This document shows positions 5,904 to 9,828 of a stretch of 9,828 nucleotides of DNA, piece by piece. This DNA comes from Archaeoglobi archaeon (GTDB lineage: Archaea > Halobacteriota > Archaeoglobi > Archaeoglobales > Archaeoglobaceae). The notes under the pieces were generated by a model. The model did no database searches. It was not told the DNA's origin and worked only from the letters and a program-made list of their open reading frames with translations. The number at the start of each line of letters is the position of its first letter. The stretch's first letter is position 1. The stretch is from contig QNUZ01000076.1 in the NCBI GenBank assembly GCA_004347865.1, forward strand, positions 1-9,828, in the 5' to 3' direction. The position numbers were made by a program, and so were the translations under genes.

Positions 5904-6377
5904 TAATATCCTTCCATTCTCTGCTCGCTATTCCGACCAGTTCAAGCTCTCTGAGCCTTCTCTTTGACTGATACACCTGTGTAGTTGAAAACGTCTCCAG
6001 TCTGGTCGAGTGAGAGCGTTGACGCGAGATAGAGTGCCACAGCACAGTCGAGAGTGTCCAGCAGTTTCATCTTTCCGATCCTTTGCAGGGTTTCTGTGCT
6101 GTTTTTGATCACTGTTTTTTCCAAAGCCCTTTTCTTGGAGAAGTTTTCTGAATTCTTCGATTCTCTCACTGTTTCTGAATGCGTCTGCTGGTTTGAATTT
6201 TAGTCTGCCCATTCTGGACAGTTCTATGGCTTCACTGCAGTTTTTTGCCGCAGTTTCGATCAGTTCTACTGCTGGGTTTTTGGTGTTCTTCTGGAGGAAC
6301 TTCAGGGCTCTGTCCAGGTTTTCCCTCGCTTCTGTGAGGAGTTTTTCGATGAGGATGAGGTTTTCCCCGTCCGCCAT
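5881..6377 (-). pseudogene. Frameshifted helical protein with a possible C-terminal HTH
   Basis: ATG 6377 has GAGGAGG at 6387-6393 nine bases upstream. The first frame gives an alpha-helical protein (Ile-Glu-Lys-Leu-Leu-Thr-Glu-Ala-Arg-Glu-Asn-Leu...) as far as Lys-Gly-Phe-Gly-Lys. There a run of six A (T6 on the plus strand, 6115-6120) has one base too many, and good coding continues in the next frame (Thr-Val-Ile-Lys-Asn-Ser...Ala-Val-Ala-Leu-Tyr-Leu-Ala-Ser). Near 5965-5980 a second shift leads into Arg-Leu-Arg-Glu-Leu-Glu-Leu-Val-Gly-Ile-Ala, ending at 5881. The joined C-terminal part looks like a helix-turn-helix, but the family is not recognised. Undisturbed it would be about 165 residues. 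Without correction the first frame runs to 5928 with an implausible tail. A second frame at 6492-6376 may be an overlapping upstream gene or this gene's lost N-terminus. Confidence 0.5.
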
Positions 6378-6492
6378 ATTCTCCAGCCTCCTCGATTCTT
6401 TTCTTATAGGACTCTGAAGTTTTAAGGATTTTGCTGGCGGCGGTGGCGAAGTCTGCGAGGAAGAAAACGGCAAAGCAAATGCTCGAGGACAT
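6376..6492 (-). other. Possible upstream coding stretch or lost N-terminus
   Basis: From ATG 6492 the minus strand reads a hydrophobic start (Ile-Cys-Phe-Ala-Val-Phe-Phe-Leu-Ala) and then a helical segment Lys-Ile-Leu-Lys-Thr-Ser-Glu-Ser-Tyr-Lys-Lys-Arg-Ile-Glu-Glu-Ala. It overlaps the ribosome binding site and start of the next frame; beyond that its sequence looks like antisense. A TATA-like ttatatataa sits upstream at 6548-6557. It may be a small separate gene or a further displaced exon-like piece of the same pseudogene. Confidence 0.3.
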
Positions 6493-6577
6493 GAGCGAGT
6501 TCAGGTTCTTCAGGAGAGTTAGGTGAAGTCTTCCAATTTTTTTTACTTATATATAACTCTCTCAATTACGATCTTGG

Positions 6578-6593
6578 AGTAGTAGCTACTACT
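6578..6593. promoter_or_regulatory. 16-bp perfect palindrome, candidate operator
   Basis: agtagtagctactact is a perfect palindrome in the divergent promoter region. It is about 20 bases upstream of the TATA box of the surface-protein gene and about 20 from the minus-strand TATA-like box at 6548-6557. A dimeric regulator could control both directions from it. Confidence 0.45.
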
Positions 6594-6606
6594 GATAAGA
6601 GTGATA

Positions 6607-6630
6607 GAAAGGTTTATATATTATATAATA
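6607..6630 (+). promoter_or_regulatory. Strong BRE/TATA promoter of the surface-protein gene
   Basis: gaaaggtttatatattata has a purine-rich BRE joined to a long TATA box. Transcription would begin near 6642, leaving a leader of about 24 bases with a GGGGTG ribosome binding element (6654-6659) before ATG 6666. It is the best promoter in the window, consistent with high expression. Confidence 0.65.
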
Positions 6631-6665
6631 GATAGACGAAACAGAATACCCAAGGGGTGTAAAAA

Positions 6666-7505
6666 ATGAGGTGGTTGTTCGCCTGCCTGTTGGTCTCGGT
6701 ACTGCTCTGCCTGCAGGTGGCTAGTGCATTCAAGCCGTTCTTGGACATGTACCCGTCGATCATATGGAAGCCCGTGAAGCAGAAGATCGACACGGCAATC
6801 CTGCCCGGGGACATTATCGAGATAGACATAGCGTACGTCATCCCCGCGGGAGGGATAAAGGACATAGAGGCCTCGTACAGCGTCAGGAGTTACAACTTAT
6901 ACAAGGATACGATGGATCTGGTGGAGAACAAGACCTACATCCTGAGCACGGTCGAGCCGACGACTATCTACAAGAACTTCACAGTCGTTGTCCCGTTCAC
7001 GAACAAGATAGTCGTGAACGCGAGCATATACCATCCGCTCGAAGACAACGGTCTGAACAACCAGATGACGCTTAAAATACCTGTATTCGAGGACACAGAG
7101 CTCGTAAAGGTAGAAGTCCCGCCAATAGTGAAGGCAGGGGAGAAGACAACAGTCAAGGTATACCTGAAGTCTAACGCGATAGGGTTCAATTACAGGGCTT
7201 CTGTTGCGACGAACGAGATACTCGGGATGACTGACTTTGACATCACAAAACCCGAGATGGTTGTGGAGGTAGAGGTAACTCCGAAGGTGAGCGGGAACGA
7301 TTATGTCGAGACGCAGGAGTGGTACGTGAACCTAATGGGTTACGACTACTACGATGCAAACAATGAGAAAACTGTAACGGTTACAGTATGGGCATCAGGC
7401 CCGAAAGAGGGGGTAGCTATCCCAGCGACCGCGATAGTAGCAACCACAGTCCTTGTGGTAGCGGTAGCAGTAGTAGTGTTGGTTCTCCTCAGGAAAGGCA
7501 GGTAA
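6666..7505 (+). CDS. Secreted, membrane-anchored cell-surface protein
   Basis: A 279-residue protein. A signal peptide covers residues 1-21 (Arg-Trp, hydrophobic core, Val-Ala-Ser-Ala cleavage motif). The ectodomain, about 22-245, is rich in beta strands (alternating Val/Thr/Ile, such as Val-Glu-Val-Glu-Val-Thr) and resembles immunoglobulin-like or CARDB-type repeats of archaeal surface proteins. It has three N-glycosylation sequons (N88, N104, N118) and is rich in Tyr and Asp. A C-terminal membrane segment (about 253-275) ends with Arg-Lys-Gly-Arg, so the ectodomain faces outside. The gene is intact, with a strong promoter and an operator-like palindrome upstream. I do not recognise a specific family. 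Possible roles are S-layer component, adhesin or binding protein; the sequence does not decide. Confidence 0.8.
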   Translation: MRWLFACLLVSVLLCLQVASAFKPFLDMYPSIIWKPVKQKIDTAILPGDIIEIDIAYVIPAGGIKDIEASYSVRSYNLYKDTMDLVENKTYILSTVEPTTIYKNFTVVVPFTNKIVVNASIYHPLEDNGLNNQMTLKIPVFEDTELVKVEVPPIVKAGEKTTVKVYLKSNAIGFNYRASVATNEILGMTDFDITKPEMVVEVEVTPKVSGNDYVETQEWYVNLMGYDYYDANNEKTVTVTVWASGPKEGVAIPATAIVATTVLVVAVAVVVLVLLRKGR

Positions 7506-7521
7506 TTCTCTCAAATTTTTT
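7506..7521 (+). terminator. T-run after the surface-protein gene
   Basis: Eight consecutive or near-consecutive T bases follow the stop, in the 15 bases between two convergent genes. This is enough for an archaeal T-tract terminator; no hairpin is seen. Confidence 0.35.
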
Positions 7522-7997
7522 TAGATCCTAACAACTTGCGGTCTGACCCCGTAGAACGACAGCGCTCTGCACCTCTTCTCAGCAATCTTTTCCTCAACTG
7601 TGTTCCTCGTTACGATCTCCACGACTAAAGCTGTTTTGCCCTCGCGGTGCCTCAGAACCCTCCCGATCCTCTGCATTAACTGTCTCTCGCTCCCGCTCCC
7701 TGAAAGGACTATTGCAACATCCGCATCGGGGACGTCTATACCTTCATCGAGGACGGTCGTTGATACTATGCAGTTCACCTTCCCGCTCCTGAGGCGGTCA
7801 AATACCCTCCCCCTGTCCTTCGTGCTCCCGGTCAGGATTGCTGATTTCATAACCTCTCTGGCTACTTTGTGTGCTCTCTCTGCCTGATCTACGTACCGCG
7901 TGAACACGATGATTTTCCTGTCCTTCAGCTTTTCGAGCAGTTTCCTCAGGACTGTGTATTTCAGAGGATGAGTTTTTTGGTTGTACTCTCCTCTTTT
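7521..7997 (-). pseudogene. C-terminal RecA-like half of an XPB-type SF2 helicase
   Basis: The frame encodes about 158 residues starting directly after the TGA of the Cas4-like gene. It has the second helicase domain only: motif IV region Lys-Ile-Ile-Val-Phe-Thr-Arg-Tyr, motif V Ser-Thr-Thr-Val-Leu-Asp-Glu-Gly-Ile-Asp-Val-Pro, and motif VI QRIGRVLRHREGK. The Ser-Gly-Ser-Gly-Ser-Glu-Arg stretch before motif VI and the Glu-Ile-Val-Thr-Arg-Asn-Thr after it resemble archaeal XPB/Rad25, a repair and transcription helicase. The ATP-binding half (motifs I-III) is absent, so it cannot be a complete helicase. No ATG exists in frame; GTG 7907 would remove part of the domain. ATG 8001, overlapping the upstream stop as ATGA, is in another frame. 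Confidence 0.75.
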
Positions 7998-8501
7998 TCA
8001 TGCTGCATCACCTCTTTCAGTTTTTTCACGTTTCTCGAGCTCTTCACACTGTTTTTTCAAAGAGCAGAAATCGCACTTAATATCGAAAATCCTCGGGGGC
8101 CTCGATTTCAGGTTTCTGATGTCCTCGACTGTCAGGATCATCTTTGCTTTCAGCCCTGCGCTGTAATCGATGACGAACTCCCTCTGGGCTTTCTTTCCCC
8201 TGTAGAGAATTATCCCCCGGGTAACCTTATACCCGTTCTCTTCAAGCAGGAAGCAGTAGGCGGCGAGCTGCATGAGGTGGGACTCAAAGGGGCTTTTTGG
8301 CGGTTCTCTGACCTTTATCTCGACTGGGATGCATTCTCCGTCCCGCATTATGACCGCATCCGGCTTTCCGGCGAGCATTAGCCTCTCGGAGAACAGGGTT
8401 TTCCGGACTTTCATGAGCTTGCTGTCCGCGTGGATCAGCTCTCCTTCAGGGATTCCGCTCTTTTCCCTTGCTTTTCTGGAGTAGATCTTGAGGACTGCTG
8501 C
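7998..8501 (-). pseudogene. Cas4/Dna2-like PD-(D/E)XK nuclease, truncated at the N-terminus
   Basis: Read from 8501, 167 residues show a RecB-type nuclease core: Gly-Lys-Pro-Asp (D48), Pro-Val-Glu-Ile-Lys (E61, K63) and the QLAAY helix (78-82). A C-terminal cysteine cluster C143-x2-C146-x5-C152 is as in Cas4, where it helps hold an iron-sulphur cluster. Cas4-type enzymes act on DNA ends; stand-alone forms outside CRISPR loci are common in archaea, often with an N-terminal membrane anchor before a segment like Arg-Glu-Lys-Ser-Gly-Ile-Pro-Glu-Gly. Here the N-terminus, and any fourth cysteine, is lost: coding stops at the 35-bp repeat, whose TAA closes the frame. The first ATG is 8414, still upstream of the catalytic residues, so a short product is possible. 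There is no CRISPR array or cas1/cas2 here. The stop overlaps an ATG (ATGA), and the helicase half follows in the same frame. Confidence 0.75.
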
Positions 8502-8644
8502 TTAGAGAATCTATAGAAACAGCTTTGAAGATAATAGAAATATCCAGTTTGATCAAAGATCCACTACCATCCACACATCCGCCACTCCAGCTCAGGATAT
8601 ACAGGATACTTAAAGAATTAGAGAATACACCAAAAGGCTGTTAG
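8498..8644 (+). pseudogene. Detached C-terminus of the split M48 metallopeptidase
   Basis: This reads in frame through the right repeat copy and on into Ile-Ile-Glu-Ile-Ser-Ser-Leu, then LPSTHPPLQLRIYRIL and a stop TAG at 8642-8644. The Ser-Thr-His-Pro-Pro...Arg-Ile pattern is the characteristic C-terminal tail of M48 peptidases; the HtpX-like protein in this window has Phe-Thr-His-Pro-Pro in the same place. Joined to base 1940 it completes the peptidase at about 333 residues. One extra A in the run at 8632-8635 would instead carry the frame through Arg-Leu-Leu-Glu-Glu-Leu-Ser-Lys-Leu-Ile-Glu-Lys-Leu to TGA 8701-8703, overlapping the next start. The fragment has no start signal of its own, so it is probably not translated. 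Confidence 0.85.
8499..8533 (+). repeat. 35-bp direct repeat, right copy (insertion junction)
   Basis: Exact copy of 1906-1940, 6,593 bases downstream. Here it is followed in frame by the missing M48 C-terminus. On its left it abuts a Cas4-like gene whose reading frame (minus strand) is stopped by a TAA at 8504-8502 inside the repeat. Confidence 0.95.
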
Positions 8645-8699
8645 AGGAATTAAGCAAATTAATAGAAAAGCTTAAAAACCCCTGTGCAGTATGCTATCT

Positions 8700-8798
8700 A
8701 TGATCCAAATTGAAATAATTTTAGAAATAGCAGTAGGCATAGCAGGCATAGGAAACGTATCAGTATTGGTAAGATTGCTTAAGAAATGGCTATTTTAG
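8700..8798 (+). CDS. Small hydrophobic peptide, 32 residues
   Basis: ATG 8700 to TAG 8796-8798 encodes one hydrophobic helix (Ile-Glu-Ile-Ile-Leu-Glu-Ile-Ala-Val-Gly-Ile-Ala-Gly-Ile) followed by a Lys-Lys-Trp-Leu-Phe end, so a small single-pass membrane protein is plausible. Its ATG overlaps the TGA of the frame-corrected M48 tail (ATGA), which is the usual sign of translational coupling. It would have been the next gene of the M48 operon before the insertion. It is too short for a family call. Confidence 0.45.
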   Translation: MIQIEIILEIAVGIAGIGNVSVLVRLLKKWLF

Positions 8799-8878
8799 GT
8801 TTGGCTTTCTTTAGGGAGACGTTCCTCCATTGTCCGGGATACTGTTTTGAATCAAAAAAATAAGAATTTCTAGTATTC

Positions 8879-9208
8879 TCAATGTTCAGGTTTTTGTGTT
8901 TGTGTCGAGTTAGATCCTGTTTTAGGGCTTCTAGCCATTTTGATCAAACCGACGGCGAGTACTACAACACCTATTATTATCAAAATCTGGGAGAATAGTA
9001 CTGCCAGTGCAGCTTTGCTACACTCGCTTTGGAGTTGGGGATAGAAAGCTTTTCCGATAGCCCCACCCGGTGATTTGCAGATGTTATCCAGCTCACGTAG
9101 AGTATAAGTCCACGATATAAACCCGATGTTTCCAGATACAGGAATCTCTGGGAGAACAAATCCTGCAATTACTAGTATCACTCCAAATGCCAGAAGCTTT
9201 TTACTCAT
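8879..9208 (-). CDS. Small two-TM membrane protein
   Basis: A 109-residue protein from ATG 9208. The first membrane segment is residues 4-20. An extracytoplasmic loop (about 21-65) has two cysteines (C44 and C63) that could form a disulphide. The second segment is 66-89. A polar Ser/Thr/Gln tail follows. Minus-strand cctttaatatcc (9228-9239) is a TATA box about 25 bases before the ATG, so the transcript is probably leaderless. I do not recognise the family; this style of small membrane protein is common in euryarchaea. The gene is intact and lies in the flank, outside the insert. Confidence 0.65.
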   Translation of the reverse strand: MSKKLLAFGVILVIAGFVLPEIPVSGNIGFISWTYTLRELDNICKSPGGAIGKAFYPQLQSECSKAALAVLFSQILIIIGVVVLAVGLIKMARSPKTGSNSTQTQKPEH

Positions 9209-9227
9209 GGTAGACTGGTCTGCAGGC

Positions 9228-9239
9228 GGATATTAAAGG
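9228..9239 (-). promoter_or_regulatory. TATA box for the two-TM membrane protein
   Basis: cctttaatatcc on the minus strand, 20-31 bases upstream of ATG 9208. Confidence 0.5.
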
Positions 9240-9283
9240 GTTTTGGTGCCTTTTTATCGCTTTTCAGCGAAAGGTTTGAGTTT

Positions 9284-9691
9284 TCAAATCGGGTCAAAAA
9301 TAGTGTAAAAACAGAAAATTGTAAAAATAGAATCTTCTAGCCTGTTACCGGCATTATTGTTACTGGTGGTGTCGGCATCGGTTCTGGCTTCTCTTTCACA
9401 GGTGGGGGGTATTGGATTCTCTACTGGCGGCATTGGCACCGGCATCGGTTTAGGCCTCTCCTTTACCGGCGGTATGAACTTTCCAACAAGCTCCAGCAAA
9501 GTCCTGTAAGCATCCATCACAGCCTGCCTGGGCTCTACAATATCTTTCGCTGTTACTGTCTCATCCTCCAGCTTCTTTTTAACATCCTGCAATTTCTCCT
9601 CGATAATCTTTATCAAATAATGCGCTTGTCGGGCGAGCGAAGGAGCGTTCGAAGGAGCGAGAAGCGTCAGCTTTAAATCCCCAGTCCCCAA
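9284..9691 (-). CDS. Coiled-coil protein with proline-rich tail, probable C-terminal frameshift
   Basis: The middle (about residues 26-75) is helical, with Ile-Ile-Glu-Glu-Lys-Leu-Gln-Asp-Val-Lys-Lys-Lys-Leu-Glu-Asp and Ala-Tyr-Arg-Thr-Leu-Leu-Glu-Leu. Then comes a Pro/Lys/Met repeat (Pro-Pro-Val-Lys-Glu-Arg-Pro-Lys-Pro-Met-Pro). At a run of six C (G6 on the plus strand, 9404-9409) the annotated frame loses this pattern. Removing one C continues it as Pro-Pro-Pro-Val-Lys-Glu-Lys-Pro-Glu-Pro-Met-Pro-Thr-Pro-Pro and ends at TAG 9339-9337, so the native end is probably 9337. The start is uncertain: TTG 9691 is the longest, but it overlaps the divergent promoter region, and TTG 9616 is also possible. 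Function not recognised; the tail could be a linker or a binding motif. Confidence 0.55.
   Translation of the reverse strand: MGTGDLKLTLLAPSNAPSLARQAHYLIKIIEEKLQDVKKKLEDETVTAKDIVEPRQAVMDAYRTLLELVGKFIPPVKERPKPMPVPMPPVENPIPPTCEREARTDADTTSNNNAGNRLEDSIFTIFCFYTIFDPI
9291..9331 (-). terminator. T-rich tract at the 3' end of the proline-rich gene
   Basis: On the minus strand, T4-T5 runs repeat through this stretch just after the likely native stop at 9337. That fits an archaeal T-tract terminator. Confidence 0.35.
9638..9659. repeat. 10-bp direct repeat cgaaggagcg, two copies 12 bases apart
   Basis: Copies are at 9638-9647 and 9650-9659, just upstream of the TATA box at 9671-9679. They could be a regulator site for the right-edge gene. 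Confidence 0.4.
9671..9680 (+). promoter_or_regulatory. TATA box for the right-edge gene
   Basis: ctttaaatcc lies 20-29 bases upstream of ATG 9700, the spacing of a leaderless archaeal transcript; no ribosome binding site is present. Confidence 0.5.
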
Positions 9692-9699
9692 CTAACCCA

Positions 9700-9828
9700 A
9701 TGGACGAGGTTGAGAGGATTATTGAAGAAATAAAGCGGGTCGCCGAATTGAGGTTCTCAATCATGCTAGAGCCGGATGACGAAGAAGAGGAGATACCCCA
9801 CCCCTGGCTCTCCATCGCGCTCCACGCC
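9700..9828 (+). CDS. N-terminus of an unrecognised protein running off the right edge
   Basis: ATG 9700 opens a frame that stays open to the last base (43 residues). It begins with an acidic amphipathic helix (Val-Glu-Arg-Ile-Ile-Glu-Glu-Ile-Lys-Arg-Val). A very acidic stretch follows (Asp-Asp-Glu-Glu-Glu-Glu-Glu) and then Pro-His-Pro-Trp-Leu. A well-placed TATA box supports the start. The opposite strand also reads open here but looks like its antisense. No family can be named from this much. Confidence 0.55.
   Translation, partial: MDEVERIIEEIKRVAELRFSIMLEPDDEEEEIPHPWLSIALHA

Larger units (their letters stand above)
1941..8533. mobile_element. Putative 6.6-kb insertion carrying an origin-like region and orc1/cdc6
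   Basis: The segment is bounded by 35-bp direct repeats and splits one M48 reading frame; joining base 1940 to 8534 restores it in frame. It carries repeat-rich noncoding DNA, an Orc1/Cdc6 initiator, HtpX, a surface protein and several broken genes. Base composition changes at both borders from the AT-rich M48 gene to GC-richer DNA. No integrase, transposase or terminal inverted repeat is visible, so the class of element and the mechanism are unknown. Possible origins are an integrated replicon that lost its integrase, capture of chromosomal DNA at a staggered break, or an assembly join at a 35-mer. Confidence 0.6.

Noticed and set aside
6112..6120. The sequence A-AAA-AAC on the minus strand in the correct phase for programmed -1 frameshifting
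   Set aside because: A -1 slip leads almost at once to TGA; the coherent continuation is in the +1 frame, so a one-base indel explains it better.
7798..8001. ATG 8001 frame (67 codons) overlapping the Cas4-like stop as ATGA
   Set aside because: Very hydrophilic, low-information sequence antiparallel to nothing known; the helicase motifs are in another frame over the same bases.
1941..8498. Terminal inverted repeats or a transposase/integrase for the insert
   Set aside because: The outermost bases inside the repeats are not inverted copies of each other, and no reading frame shows a DDE, HUH, serine or tyrosine recombinase signature.
9579..9815. A 78-codon minus-strand frame at the right edge
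   Set aside because: Ser-rich low-complexity antisense of the acidic stretch of the plus-strand gene at 9700, which has a proper promoter.
1..9828. tRNA or rRNA genes as possible integration targets
   Set aside because: No cloverleaf-like or rRNA-like sequence was noticed at either junction or elsewhere.

Overview
The window looks like chromosomal DNA of a hyperthermophilic euryarchaeon, most like the Archaeoglobales. The signs are an archaeal Orc1/Cdc6 initiator, an archaeal XPB-type helicase half, TATA boxes placed for leaderless or short-leader transcripts, GGTGA-type ribosome binding sites, a dockerin remnant and several small membrane proteins. The taxon is an inference from protein style, not from a marker gene.

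Layout. The left edge (1-1050) is the 3' end of a large gene ending in a DUF3883/PD-(D/E)XK-like domain. An AT-rich membrane M48 metallopeptidase (1053-1949) follows 2 bases later. That peptidase lacks its normal C-terminus. The missing part, including the Ser-Thr-His-Pro-Pro tail typical of M48 peptidases, lies in the same strand and frame 6.6 kb away at 8498-8644. The two halves share a perfect 35-bp direct repeat (1906-1940 and 8499-8533). Removing one repeat copy and the DNA between them rebuilds a continuous M48 reading frame. The simplest reading is that about 6.6 kb of foreign or displaced DNA has been inserted into an M48 gene.

The insert begins with about 480 noncoding bases full of short direct and inverted repeats. 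Next comes an intact Orc1/Cdc6 gene (2429-3601), so the left end resembles a replication origin plus initiator. After it come a signal-peptide fragment abutting an antisense coiled-coil gene (3802-4131), a frameshifted dockerin gene (4164-4737, minus), an intact HtpX-like M48 peptidase (4779-5870), a multiply frameshifted helical/HTH-like gene (5881-6377, minus) and an intact cell-surface protein behind a strong promoter (6666-7505). Last is a minus-strand pair of fragments: a Cas4-like nuclease cut off at the right junction and the C-terminal half of an XPB-like helicase. No integrase, transposase or terminal inverted repeat was seen.

Right of the insert the original locus resumes: the M48 tail, a 32-residue membrane peptide whose start overlaps the restored M48 stop (ATGA), a two-TM membrane protein (8879-9208, minus), a proline-rich coiled-coil protein with a probable one-base indel (9284-9691, minus), and the start of a leaderless gene running off the right edge (9700-9828).

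Together this looks like a partly decayed origin-plus-initiator module lodged in a membrane-protease gene. Several frame breaks fall at homopolymers, so mutation and sequencing error cannot be separated from this window alone.
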